A DNA stretch of 64,000 nt, taken from the NCBI RefSeq assembly GCF_047511655.1, contig NC_133391.1, positions 101,903,384 to 101,967,383 on the forward strand, given 5' to 3'. The notes beneath the pieces were generated by a model that was not told the origin of the DNA, searched no databases, and saw only the letters and a program-made list of their open reading frames with translations. This stretch comes from Castor canadensis. Taxonomy: Eukaryota > Chordata > Mammalia > Rodentia > Castoridae. The position numbers and the translations under genes are program-made. Below are positions 12,008 through 35,077 of this stretch, one piece after another (position 1 is the stretch's first letter; every line of letters starts with the position of its first letter).

Positions 12008-12103
12008 TTTTGTAGTGAAAGTGATAGTAAAGTTTATTGGTCTATCGGTCAATAGACTGAAAGTAGGCCATCTCTAGAGAGAGAATGAGATTGACTAAAT
12101 TAC
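12008..12103 (-). mobile_element. Short retrocopy of an ERV transcript 3' end
   Basis: About 96 bp flanked by a perfect 10-bp duplication 'agcatttctt' (11998-12007 and 12104-12113). Read on the minus strand it contains AATAAA (complement of 12033-12038). About 21 nt later comes an A-run that meets the duplication. The body matches the minus strand of the ERV LTR at about 35144-35200, where no A-run occurs. The simplest reading is an L1-mediated, 5'-truncated insertion of a polyadenylated ERV RNA. Confidence 0.6.
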
Positions 12104-12379
12104 AGCATTTCTTAATGAGACAAAGCAAAAACATATTTGTTACTAAATATTACCACAAAATCCATAACATATATATGTGTCTATTAAGTATGAAGAATGT
12201 AACAAACACACGTAATTCACTCTCAAACATAAAACACAAATACTCATTTTGCTAATGTTGCAGATCTTCCTTCTATTCACCATACCAAAGTCAAATTTGT
12301 TGCATTCTGAGGATGCTAAAGAGTTAAGTCAGAGATACAAAATCTTGAAATAGGTAACTTAAGACTTAAAGAAACAACA

Positions 12380-12461
12380 GGGCTGGATGCATGGCTCAAG
12401 TAGCAGAACACCTGCCTAGCAAGCACTAGGCCCTGAGTTCAAACCCCAACCTGAAACCAAA
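12380..12461 (+). repeat. tRNA/ID-like SINE
   Basis: 'gcatggctcaagtagcagaa ... gccctgagttcaaaccccaa', with no long A tail. Confidence 0.85.
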
Positions 12462-12483
12462 CTTTTAGTTGAGATGACTTACT

Positions 12484-12525
12484 TTATATATATATATATA
12501 TATATATATGCATATATATATATAA

Positions 12526-12556
<31 letters not shown>

Positions 12557-12595
12557 TGCATATATATATATAAATATACATATATATATATATAT
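12484..12595. repeat. (TA)n satellite with a 48-bp higher-order unit
   Basis: An AT-dinucleotide run in which a segment with TGCA and AAATATACA interruptions appears twice, 48 bp apart (TGCA begins at 12509 and 12557). Any open frames here encode only Tyr-Ile repeats and are not genes. Confidence 0.9.
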
Positions 12596-12599
12596 GACC

Positions 12600-13840
12600 A
12601 TTTTAATACAACATCTGAAAAACTCCAAGCTTGGCAGTGACTTTGACAATATCCAGTTTTTGGCAGCTCTTGAAACTGAGTTCAAACTTTTATACCTCAA
12701 GGTAGGATTTCAGTTCAAGAAATACCTACCATAAAAAGAGATTCCTACATAAGTTCTGAAGAAGTTGTGAAAGGAAACCGGGAGCTAGTTATTCTGCCTA
12801 GTGCAATTTTATTCAATCATGCCCACAGAATCCACTGGAAGGTCAGAAGAAAGGAAACAGATAGCATAATAGTGGGATGTTGTTCTGAGCACAGAAGGCA
12901 ACGTACAACTTCATACTGGCAACAGCAAGACATACTAACAAAAGGGACAGAAGATGCACTTGAGAATGAGTGGATGAGCAAGAGGATGGCACATGAGTCG
13001 TAGGCAGGGTGCAATAGGACAGACACTTGGTGGCAAAGATGAATTTAACACAAAATACAATACATGTCCAGCAAAGCAGATGAGAAGCCCAAGATAATGA
13101 CTACAGTGCAGTATTTCAAGCTGTCTAAAGGGAAGACAGCTAGACAAAGATGGGAACTGGGAAGTTACTAAAATCACCAGAGACAACATTCAAAATTTGG
13201 TCCAAGCATATTTTTCTTTTAGAAATGGAAAGATAAACAGGTATTTAGAGGTGCCAGAATTGTTTGTTTGTGGTGTTTTCATGAATAAACAGAACAAAAT
13301 GAAGCAAATACACTCAAGTTTAGATGCTTGAGAAAGTCATTTGACCTAATCTAAAAAGATGATGATGAGGGAAAATAAATGGGACCTTAAGTAAAAATGA
13401 TGGCAGATGAGAATTGCTTACCAACTTTCCAGTTACTAAAGAGTTTAAGAAGATACAATAAAAAGAAAATAAAGAAAAATAGCAAAATTAATATGACTTG
13501 AAAGATCTTAAGAGCTTCAAACACAAGAAATTGTGATAAGTAATAAGAATGATTAGTTAAAAGCAATTTTCCAAACTATAAGGAAACAGAGCTTTTTTAA
13601 TTTAATACAATCACAGCATACATAAAGGTCAATTCATATTTTTTCTGCAATCAAGTCAATACTCTAGTTGGAGAAATCTTACTAAAAATTCAATTGTTGT
13701 CTACTAGATTTTAATAACTTTAAACATAAAGTTGGTAATGAGTTTATGTGCTCGTTATGTTAGCTACACTCCTCACTCAATGTCATTAGGATGACTAATT
13801 AAAGATCAGCAGAATAAAAGCTGACATTTTTACAAATCTA
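12600..13840. other. Unique AT-rich sequence upstream of ARRDC3
   Basis: About 1.2 kb with no recognisable repeat or coding exon. Small open frames exist but lack family features. Confidence 0.5.
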
Positions 13841-13848
13841 CACTTTCA

Positions 13849-13860
13849 CCACTAGGGGGA
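13849..13860 (+). promoter_or_regulatory. CTCF-like motif core
   Basis: 'ccactaggggga' matches the CCACNAGGGGG core of the CTCF consensus. A weaker related sequence 'ccaccaggtgtca' lies at 13927-13939. They sit about 1.5-1.9 kb upstream of the ARRDC3 CpG island. Motif match only; occupancy is unknown. Confidence 0.4.
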
Positions 13861-13939
13861 GAAAAAACACCAGCAGTATCTGTTATCAGAGCTAGCATAA
13901 GGTCCCATATACGTTGCCTAGTTTTTCCACCAGGTGTCA

Positions 13940-15000
13940 ACCAAGACGGAGAAAATTATACTTCCCACTCCAATACACAAATTCATAATTTTAAGCATGA
14001 AGATCTAAACTTTGCGATAAAAGACTTACCCACTAATTATTCACATACTTCTACTCTATATTGTTGGGTTCAAGATAATGCGTTGTCACCTGAAGTCCAA
14101 TGAAATAAAAGTTCTTTTGAAATAAAGAAAACAGCAAGACTAATGAGTTTAGTTTATTGTGACTCAAAGAGGCTCATACTATGCAAAAAAAAATCTAAAA
14201 TGTTTAAACATGCACAACCAAAAATCTTCCAAAGTACTTTTGGTCATGTATACATAGTTCCACACTTTTATTTTTATTTTATGTATTTCCCTCATTAGGT
14301 AGTTCTCCTGGTTGACAGTAATCTAAACCAGTGTATGCCATGATGCTCTGAATTCGTGTGACAAAGGCACTGCTTTTCTAACCGTTCAGAGAGAAATGTG
14401 CCTACGTTGAACAAAGTCTCTGCTGAAAATTTTAAATAAAACTTTACATAACTAAGCCCCATTTATATACCAAACCATTCTTCAAAGCCATCAGATTGTG
14501 CGTCACTAAAGCCTAACAAAGACTTTCTTATTCCGTTGTAAACAATATGTCAGCTAAACCAGCATGTCATACTGCCTCTCACAAGTGGCATGTTTTTGGG
14601 GGGTGGGGAGAGGGACTCTACTCTTTCTCCTGTGGACACTGGAGTTATAATCATGCCATGCCCTGTCAATCTAGCCGTAGGTGGTGGCCTGAAAAACTAC
14701 TTTTTCTTCTTTCCTTCCTTGCAGGAAGCGGTCAAGCCTTTCCCCGGTGTCATCATGGAAACAACTTAGTTGTTTTGGTTTTGGTGCTATCTAAGAGATG
14801 AAGGACAGGGCAAAGCCTGATGGTTAACGTAGACTGCTGCTCTTCCTTGCTGGTACTGTTTCAAGGCTCCTTTGGCCTGGGCTGGGTTCAATTCCACCCG
14901 GCCTCCAAAGCACTGGGGGTTTTTGTTGGTTTTTTAAATCCCAGCCAGGAACGCTCTTGTCTATGAACAGTATTTCTTGTATGCTTCTTATATACGCTTT
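13940..15000. other. Upstream flank without recognised repeats
   Basis: About 1 kb of unique sequence leading into the CpG island. I see no coding exon or named repeat. Confidence 0.5.
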
Positions 15001-15004
15001 CTTT

Positions 15005-15570
15005 TGAAATCCGTGAGCTGCGGCCCAGCCACCAGCGCTTGCCCAACCGGTTCCTCCCCTTCCCCCGCGTCTTCACGCATCGCTCTTCCTCCGAGCACCC
15101 AGGCAGCGCGCCAGAGCCACGGAGCGCACGCTTCGGCCGGTCACCCCGCAGGGAACCCTTCCCAGGCTCCGGTATCCGCCCAGCCTGGTCGCCAGGCGTC
15201 CCTGGTGCCATTCTCTATTAGAGGGTGCTCGGTAAGGGCTCAGGCAGCACGTCGAGGGTTTACGGTAGCCTGCCTACCAATCGGAGCCCGCAATGAAGAG
15301 GAGTCAGGCTGAGCCTCCCGAACGCGCACTGTCTTCTTCCCCCAGCCCCACACCTACTGCAACCCGCGAGCGAGCGAGCGAGCGACGGACGTGCGTGCGA
15401 GCGCGTGCGTGCGCCTGTGTGCGCGGGCGCGGGCGGGGACGCGCTGGGAGGGCGGAGCGCAGCCGCGGCGTGCGCGTGCGCACGGGGGTTGTTTTTCACA
15501 AAGCTGCTCTTAAAGTGAGCTGGCAGCCTCCAGCCGCCCGTCTTTGTAAGGAGACCACTGAGACGAGCAG
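15005..15570 (+). promoter_or_regulatory. ARRDC3: CpG-island promoter and leader region of ARRDC3
   Basis: GC- and CpG-rich DNA ends about 200 bp before the ARRDC3 start codon. It includes GCGAGCGAGCG repeats, GC boxes (for example 'gggcggggac' near 15430) and, at 15471-15482, a sequence whose reverse complement 'tgcgcacgcgca' fits the NRF1 consensus. No clear TATA box is seen. The transcription start is inferred to lie between about 15300 and 15560 and cannot be fixed from sequence alone. Confidence 0.7.
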
Positions 15571-15617
15571 GAGCGCGCAGCAGCCTCCCTGCTGCCTTGA
15601 CTTTTTAAGAAATCTCA

Positions 15618-15632
15618 ATGAACTATTTGTAG
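15618..15632 (+). promoter_or_regulatory. Upstream ORF 1 in ARRDC3 leader (4 codons)
   Basis: ATG AAC TAT TTG TAG, in a weak start context (T at -3). It lies 137 bp before the main ATG and is in the mRNA only if transcription starts upstream of it. Confidence 0.5.
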
Positions 15633-15707
15633 AGAATCACTGGTCCTGCCTGCAAGAGTTTTGCACGGCAAAGACACCGATCAGTGTTAGTGAAGATCAC
15701 ATTTTAT

Positions 15708-15719
15708 ATGCGGTCTTGA
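15708..15719 (+). promoter_or_regulatory. Upstream ORF 2 in ARRDC3 leader (3 codons)
   Basis: ATG CGG TCT TGA, weak context, 50 bp before the main ATG. A T-run follows. Such minimal uORFs can dampen translation or allow reinitiation; any effect here is inference. Confidence 0.5.
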
Positions 15720-15768
15720 CTTTTTTTTTTGGTCTTACATTATATTTTTATAGATTTTTGTTAAAATC

Positions 15769-27397
<11,629 letters not shown>

Positions 27398-30015
27398 AGG
27401 AACACTTGGTTGAATCAAGTTGATGTGGGTTCCGAACTGTATCTCTTCCGGCTGAGGACAGAGAAGTATCTTGGAGACACGTTTTCAGAGGAAGTGGAAT
27501 TGCTTTTGCCCAGAAAAATGGCGAACACATGAAACAACCAGTGATCATGCTTTAAACGCCTACTGCAACATTCTGGGACTGCTCCAACATGCTTGAAGAT
27601 CTAAGCTTTTCTCCTTTAAAACTGGCACATACTAAGAGCAGTCTTCTTAGCCTATGGTCATATGTGTCAAGACACCATGTTGTAAAGAAGGATGATTTCC
27701 TTCTTTTGATTTGAAAATTTGCACATGCTCAATGCTTACATTGTGCGGTTCGATGTCACTACAGCTTTTTTTTTTTTTTTTTCTCCATTTATGCCAGACT
27801 CTTGATACTCTTTTAAAACTTGTTTGTGTTCAGCACAACAAGGAACAAAAGAAAGCTTTGAAAAAACTTTTACATGAAAAAAACGCACTGACATTTTTTT
27901 TTTATTTAATATAGCCTGGACTTTACCTGCGTGTGCACATGCTCAGAATTGTCCTACTAGGCTGACCATGTATCACCTCTTCAGCTTGGATCCTATTGTG
28001 GATTTATTTACAAACATCAAATGCCTTCAAGCCAATCCTTTTGCTGTATGTTTTGCAGCCTACTGTAGTAGATACGCAACAGATGTGTGGGGGGGGAAAG
28101 ATAAGAGGAGGAAGCTAATAAGAGACTGTCAAGATTGTATACCTTGGTTTCTTTTGAGAATTTGTTGCCTTTCTACTATTACAGCAAAGCAGCATTTTGT
28201 TAACTGACTGCCTAAAATCACTTAATCTCAGGTGAACGCATCACTTGCCAAACTGTTGGAATGCTATTTGTGTTTTGTTGCACTGTTGAATTATTTTTTT
28301 TGTTTCTTTGGTTGGCTTTGGGAGAGGGAAATTTGGAAATGGGACATACACAAAAGTGATAACCCACCCACATCCCCTTTTTATCATTACATACCAGAAG
28401 AAACTAGCAGAGCTAAGAATGAAGTAAAGGCAGTATGGCCGGCACCAGCAAAGAGTTAAATGAGCTATTGCTCTTAAATTATTTTTATTTTAAAAGTAAT
28501 GGAAGTTTTCCAGTCATTGGGGAAAGTGCATTTATTTTTATACAGAGTTACTTAATTACCTCCAAAACACATACGTTGGAAATCATTTTTGCTGATGTTC
28601 AGAATATTTTAATGAGCAGGAAGATGTATGTTAAGGTTATGATGAGTGAGCTCTTTATATATTTGCTGTGCCACTCAGGCAAGCTTCACAGAGTTTAAAA
28701 ACCCAAGTTGATTCCAAAAGCATGTAACTTCACAATTCCAAACATTAGTGTTTAGTGGGAATAGCTTGTGTGTGTCTGTGTGTTTTTTTTTTTTAAATGA
28801 AAAATATTTTCCGTTGTCTAAACAATTCACTGAACACAAAGTCACTCCAGTATACACAGGTAAAATAAAGAACAATCACATCAATAAGTGATAGTTTATT
28901 TTTTTAAGATAATTTGTGGTTAGATCATAACAAATATACCAGCATTCATAACATTTAAAACTACATTTTCCACAAAGTACTGAGTGGGCTGATTATTTTT
29001 TGAAAGGATTTCAGCTCTGGTGTTTTTAATGAAAATCAGCACCTCTGATGTTGCAACATATGTGTGAAATGGGTATCACATCTATCTTGCCGTTTAACCC
29101 CACAGTTAATAAAGTGGCTGAAAATAATAGTAACTCTGGCTTGGTGCTTGACCTGGTTAAATACTGTCTTAAAGCTTCATACAAAATAGGCTTTTCCATA
29201 AGTGGCCTTTAAGAAACATGGAAGACACTTCATGTTTGAAATAATGCTGACAGGGTGAAGAAAGCCCAGTGTAAAAATGAATCGCGTTTTAAGTGATTCG
29301 GTTAAAGGGTTTGGGCTCCCGTAGCAAATTAATACTAGATAATAAGGAAATGGGGGTGAAGTATTTTTTTATTGTTAAATCATTTTGTGAATGTCCCCCT
29401 CAAAAGAAGCTAATGGAGTATTTGGCATAAGGGCATTTGGTGGGTTTATTTTTGGTTGGAGGGGATTGTCAGAAATCCCTTTTCTCTTACGTCTGACTGA
29501 CTAGGGAGCAATTACTGGTATGCATAGCATTGGAATACTTACCAGATTCTCTTACAAGTAACATTAAGCAAGAATGACCAATATTCTCATCATTGGCACT
29601 GGGTCACAAAACGTGATAAAACTTTAAAATTTATGAAACTTTATTAAATAAAGTTTTATTTTCCTTACTAAAGTATTTCTTTACTTTTTTGTTCAGAGGC
29701 ATTACTTTTTTCTAGATATTGGTCAATTCCTGACATAAGATGTGAGGTTCACAGTTGTATTCCAGTATTCAAGATAGATTCCTGATTTTTCAATTAGGAA
29801 TAGTAAAATCCAAAATGTTAGCAAAACAAAGTGCAATATTAAATGTTTGCTTTATAGATTATATTCTATGGCTGTTTGTAATTTCTCCTTTTTTTTTTTT
29901 TATTTGGTGCTGAATATGTCCTTGTAGGCTGTTTTAAGAAAACTATGTGGGAAATTTATTTCGTTTTTCCTATTGCTCTTCCTTGTGGAAAATAAAGTGG
30001 TTTTTTTTTTTTTTT
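27398..30015 (+). other. ARRDC3: ARRDC3 3' UTR (about 2.6 kb, end inferred)
   Basis: AT-rich and free of SINEs. AATAAA signals lie at 28864-28869, 29108-29113, 29647-29652 and 29991-29996. The last is followed by a long T-run (30001-30018) then 'gtataattg', a plausible U-rich downstream element, so I place the main end near 30.01 kb. An AU-rich 'atttattta' lies at 28002-28010. The end point is inference; shorter isoforms at the earlier signals are possible. Confidence 0.6.
29991..29996 (+). terminator. ARRDC3: Probable distal poly(A) signal of ARRDC3
   Basis: AATAAA followed by 'gtgg' and a U-rich run in the RNA. It is the last AATAAA before the repeat-bearing intergenic DNA. Confidence 0.55.
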
Positions 30016-30019
30016 TTTG

Positions 30020-31267
30020 TATAATTGCTTGGAGATTTATTTGAATCTTGGTATTAGTAACTCACCACACATGCAAACACTGTTTAGTACTACAATTAAA
30101 CTTTTCAACCACTCTGAATAAGAGCTGTTTCAAAATTTGTACTAAAGAAAATTATTAAGGACTTAAAGGAATTTTTAATAGTAATCCTGGTTTTATTTAG
30201 CACATGAAGTTATGGGCAAATTGTAAAACTCTTAAGTAGATGTATATAAATTTGAGTCTTATGTGTGAATCAGATTAAATAGCTAATTTCACTTTGAAAA
30301 AGCAGTTTTTTCCTATGATGGATCCTCATTCCAGTATTTCAAGAGGACGTGTTGAAAAATACCAATTTTTCTAAATTTCAAAGATAGCAGTAAGTTATCT
30401 TTACTATAAAACAGTTTTATAGTAGAACTTGGAATCACAGTATTTTCTTTCAGTATTTATACATGGATTATCAAATTGCATAGGGGCCTTACTATTGAAT
30501 ATTCCAATAATGTTTTACCAAATGTACGTACAAATTACGTTGTAAAGGAACACACTACACATTTATGACCAGTTTTACAGAGGTGCTGTCAGCCTTGTTC
30601 ACAAAACTAAGCCAGAATATGCACGGGTCTTAATATAAGGAGTAAAAGTGACAGTGGAAGAATTACAGGATGAGAATGGAAAACAGCTTCCAGATTCTGT
30701 AACTAGGTGTGTTGAAGATGTGCAGGTTGAGTTTTCTTGTTAGCAAAGTGGAAAAGCAGCTATCCAGTGTTCTTTTCACCACTGAAGGTGTTATTTCATG
30801 TATCTTTTTAAGGAAAAAAATGCTTGACACCAATCATAACATTGGAAATTCACTACATTGCTTCTAAGTTGGCATTAGAAAACTTGCAGACTTTTCTCTG
30901 CCTAATAGGTCTTTTAGGATAACCACCAATGTCAAATGAATTACCATGCTCTTACATGGTATCAACTATTCTTATCAAACTACCTTTATCATAATTACTG
31001 ATTGGCTGACCTTAGTATAGTTACTCAGGACTTCTAATTATAGGAGGGAGAAACTCAGACTAGTTTCAGTGAAACACTGTATTAACTAGTAATTGCAAAA
31101 ATAATGTATAATAAACACATTTGGATCCAGGAATCCAGGTAATGCTCCAGAGACATACTCATCTTTCATCCTTTGAAATTACCTTTTTCGCATTGACCCT
31201 ACTCACATTGGCTTTTATGTTTTTATATTATATGGGCCAGAAAAAAGGACACCAGCCTTTGTAGATA
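30020..31267. other. Downstream flank without recognised features
   Basis: About 1.2 kb of unique AT-rich sequence. No exon, RNA gene or named repeat seen. Confidence 0.5.
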
Positions 31268-31269
31268 AA

Positions 31270-31392
31270 CACTTTTTTTTTTTTTTAAAGACAGTGTCTT
31301 GCTATGTAACTCAGGCTGGCCTTGAGCTGAATCTTCTGCCTCAGCCTCCCAAGTACTGGGATTACAGGTATACACCACCATGCTCAGTTTAT
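31270..31392 (-). repeat. B1-like SINE, reverse
   Basis: T-run, 'gtcttgctatgtaactcagg', 'gcctcccaagtactgggatt', 'acaccaccatgctcagttta'. Confidence 0.85.
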
Positions 31393-31889
31393 GAGATTGT
31401 GACTAGCTGATACCTGGGTCATGTTTCATACCACGTAGAATGGATTTCTCAATAGAAAAACTTCTGTTTGCAAAAATAGGTAAATATATTTTGCTATTTC
31501 AAGTAGTATTAAAACCAGCAAAAACAGCAACTCCCTGAAGCTCATTAGGAAAGAAGAATGAAGATACACACCAGGATACTGAAGCAAAATCTGTCCATTC
31601 AAGTGATATTTTTGAGGTGGAAATTTGTGACCTTTGAGATCATGAGCAATTACACCTTTAGAATTCTTATGTTGACAATCTGCATTTATCAAAACTCATA
31701 ACTGAATGATGAAGCATTTTGTCTTTTTTTTTATTTCAAAATCAATACAAAGAGGAGGCAAATGTCTTGACTCCTATGAAAAGTCTTACTGATACAAGAC
31801 GATTTATCTTGAAGAACATAATATCCAATATTTTTACCAAAAACAAAAGCATAATGAAGATATGTAATAAATAAATAAATATACAAAGT

Positions 31890-32357
31890 GTATGGTTTGA
31901 GTCTGAAATGTTCCCCAAAGGCTCATGTGTTGAAAACTTGTTCCCCAAACAGCAATGTTCAGAAGGGGGACTTTGGGGAAGTGATTGGATCATGAGGGCT
32001 CAGACTTCATCAGTAGATCATGAGTGGATTAGCTCATTACTGGGTTCATAATTTGATGAACTGTTGGAAAGTGATGGAAATTAGGAGGGGAGACTTAGTT
32101 GAGTGGAGGAGGTCTTTGGGGCTACATCGTGTCTCTGCCCCTTCCTCTCTCTGTTTCTAGGCTGCCACATGGTGAGCGGCTTTTTTCCATCACTCTCTTC
32201 TGCCATGATGTTTCTGCCTCACCACAACCCTAAAACCAATGGAGACAACTAGCCATGTACTGAACCATCTGAAACTGCGACCCAAAATAAATCTGTCCTC
32301 TTTCAAGTTGTTTTTCTCAGGTATTTTGTCACAGTAATAGAAACCTAACTAACACAG
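31890..32357 (+). repeat. MaLR-type LTR (ORR1/MLT-like)
   Basis: Starts 'gtatggtttgagtctgaaat' and ends '...gtcacagtaatagaaaccta'. An AATAAA lies near 32286. It has the size and ends of a solo MaLR LTR. Confidence 0.65.
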
Positions 32358-32554
32358 ATGGGTAACTTCAAATCTACAATAACTCATGGTTTAAAACTCC
32401 AAAAGCATGCCTGCCTGGGAATGGACCCAGGATCACTATCTGTTGATCAGCACAAAATTAAAAATATAAGAAAATTTTAAAAGTTTTTTCAAACCAGTTT
32501 CAGAGATGCCAACTTAGACAAATGATGTCAAGACAGTATGCAAAGCAAAATGCA

Positions 32555-32645
32555 GGGCTGGTAGAGTGACTTAGGTGGTAAGAGTGTGTGCCTAGCAAAC
32601 TTGAGGCCCTGAGTTCAAACCCCAGTACAACCAGAAAAAAAAGGA
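32555..32645 (+). repeat. tRNA/ID-like SINE
   Basis: 'gggctggtagagtgacttag ... gagttcaaaccccagtacaa' with an A-rich tail. 'aaaatgcag' before and 'acaatgcag' after it suggest a decayed duplication. Confidence 0.88.
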
Positions 32646-32664
32646 AAACACAATGCAGTAGCTT

Positions 32665-33037
32665 TGGAATGCGAAGTGTCTCTCAAAATGGACTCATGTA
32701 TTAGGGGTTTGGTCCCCAGCTGGTTGTGCTATTTTGAGAAATTCTGGAAATTTTAGGAGGAGAGAAATAATTGGAGAAAGTAGGTCCTGGGGGATGGAGG
32801 TTCAACTCCTTGGGGGTATTTAGTCCCTGGCCACTTCCTGTCTCTTTCTATCTTCCTCCTGTCCATAATGAGGTAAGAAAGATCCTCTGCTATGTGCTCC
32901 CACTGCCATGATATTCCGCCCAAGTTCACCAGGCCAAGCAACCATGAACTGAATGAAACTGAGTCAAAAAATCTTTCCTCCTTAGGATGTTTACGTTAGG
33001 TCTTTTGGTTACAGTGAGAATAAAAGTAACTAACACA
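32665..33037 (+). repeat. MaLR-type LTR (ORR1/MLT-like)
   Basis: 'tgcgaagtgtctctcaaaat ... ggtttggtccccagctggtt' at the start and '...ttacagtgagaataaaagta' at the end. Confidence 0.6.
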
Positions 33038-33404
33038 AATACTTCCTAGCATTTATATGTAGCCTAATGTGATTCAAGAAGTCAAATGTTTATAATATTT
33101 ATATTAAGAGCTTCTGATATAGCATAGCTAATTCTAACTGGAAATGGATTTCTGCAACTTCTAAATTCAAGGTTTTTATAAGCTCTCCCATCAATTTTCT
33201 ATTCAAAAAGAATGACCATTACTTCTGGTAGCAATAATATCTCTGGAAACATTAATTAGGTTAAAACAGTGAGTTGTAACACCACCTCATATAGTTTAGA
33301 GATTTGTTTAGTAGTTATACAAAACAGTCATATCCATGAACAAAAGAATGTGACAGATGCAGATTCAAATATATTTAGTTTTTGTGCTTGATATTGTTGT
33401 TTTA

Positions 33405-33606
33405 GGTTTTTTGTGTGTTTGTGTATGTGGTACTGGGATCTAAACTCAGGGCCTACACCTTCAGCCACTCCACCAGCCCTTTTTTGTTGTGAAGGGTTTT
33501 TCAAGATAGGGTCTCTCGGACTATTTGCCTGGGCTAGCTTCAAACCTTGATCCTCCTGATTTCTGCCTCCTGAGTAGCTAGGATTACAGGCATGAGCCTC
33601 CTGTAG
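33405..33606 (-). repeat. Composite SINE, reverse
   Basis: 'cactccaccagccctttttt', 'aagatagggtctctcggact' and '...aggattacaggcatgagcct'. A 9-bp duplication 'gttgtttta' lies at 33396-33404 and 33607-33615. Confidence 0.85.
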
Positions 33607-33718
33607 GTTGTTTTAAACAGGCTTCTACTATGTAGCCTAGGCTGGCCTCACACTTGTGATCCTCCTGCCTCAGACTTCCTGTGCTGGAATTACAAGCATA
33701 TGCCACCATGCCCAGCTA
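33607..33718 (-). repeat. B1-like SINE, reverse, adjacent to previous SINE
   Basis: 'tatgtagcctaggctggcct ... catatgccaccatgcccagc'. The preceding SINE inserted at its tail. Confidence 0.8.
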
Positions 33719-33754
33719 CTGTCTCAATTTTTAACTTTATGCAATTATGTTTAT

Positions 33755-33840
33755 GGACTAAGGATGTAGCTCAGTGGTACAGCATTAGGTTAGCATGTGC
33801 AACACTCCAATAAATAAATAAAATTAATAAATAAAATAAA
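33755..33840 (+). repeat. ID-type SINE with AAAT tail
   Basis: 'aggatgtagctcagtggtac ... tgtgcaacactccaataaat'. The B box is degraded. Confidence 0.65.
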
Positions 33841-34243
33841 CAGTGCTTATTTAATTAAGTTATAGATCTAATGATAACACAATAATGAGAGTCAAGATTT
33901 TACTTTTACTGTTAGATAATATAAATTTTTGGCAAAAGGAAAAGCTATCTGATTCTAATTAAATATAGGAATTTCTACTTACTACGTAATTTTTTTCCAA
34001 GTGACGTAAATAATATATAAATTGTTAAACTAAGCAATCAGTTTCTAGTTTTGTTTTTTGGTTTTTTTTGGTAAGGAAATCCATATTTTCACCTTCCAGC
34101 ATAAGGCACATTTTCAAAACAACTCTGAATCACAAAGTGGTATTGAAGATGTTTATATGAAGAAGAAAATAAAAGAAAACTAAAATATATCACATGCATC
34201 ATGAAAACCAATAATATGCTAATAGGCTAGAACAACATACACA

Positions 34244-34320
34244 GGGCTGGAGATGTAGCTCAGTAGGAGAGCATTCATTTAGAGACCCTGGCTTTGATAC
34301 CCAGCATTGCAAGAAAGCAA
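34244..34320 (+). repeat. ID-type SINE
   Basis: 'gggctggagatgtagctcag ... ttgatacccagcattgcaag'. Confidence 0.8.
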
Positions 34321-34611
34321 AAGACTTCTCTGACAAAAACATGTATAGAATCCAAAACAACAAAATCACACATGATTTCTTCTCTAGTTTGTTAATTCCA
34401 AAATTATAATGGCAAAAGATAAAATGTTCCCTCTCTTTTTCTAGTCTTCCTCACATTTAGAAAGCCAACTCTAGAAAATCTTTATGAGAAAACTCCCATA
34501 GAGTATGAGCTGTCTAGGGAAGCAATGGACAAATGGTACAACCTGGTGAGCTTTTATGTTGTCAGCAGATTGATTAGGAAAATCCCAGTAAGTTCTGTCA
34601 TTACATTATCC

Positions 34612-34905
34612 CCTGTGTTAGTCTTCTATGGCTGTTGAAGCAAGTGGCATAAACCAGTTACTTAAAACAACAGAATTTTATTCTCCTACAGTTCTAGAGA
34701 CTAGAACAGGGAAATCTGGAGCAGGAAATCTCCCCTACAGGCTTCACAAAATCCTTCCTTGGCCCTTCTGGTGGTGGCTTGGTGATCTCACTACTCCTTG
34801 ACGTGTGTGACCTTATATTGACCAATTACTTCTTCAATGGCATTACCTCCAGGTAAGGTCGATACATTCTGAGATATTGGGGGTTAGAGTTTCAATATAT
34901 CTTTT
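34612..34905 (-). repeat. Old LTR-like repeat, reverse
   Basis: 'gtcttctatggctgttgaag ... acttaaaacaacagaatttt' matches the reversed 3' end of an old mammalian LTR-type repeat. The family is not assigned. Confidence 0.45.
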
Positions 34906-35077
34906 TTGTTTGTTTGTTTTATAGATCTAAGACTTGACATTTATTCTTTGATAGGTGTGGCTTATCTTACCAGTAAAGACACAATATTTTTAGTTTCTAT
35001 TAACAGAACACCAAATCCCAACTGAATTAAACAATACAGCTCATATGAAAGTTTATAAACATGGTTGACCTTATTAC

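Noticed and set aside
12474-12734. Open frame encoding Tyr-Ile repeats
   Set aside because: It is a translation of the TA satellite, open on both strands.
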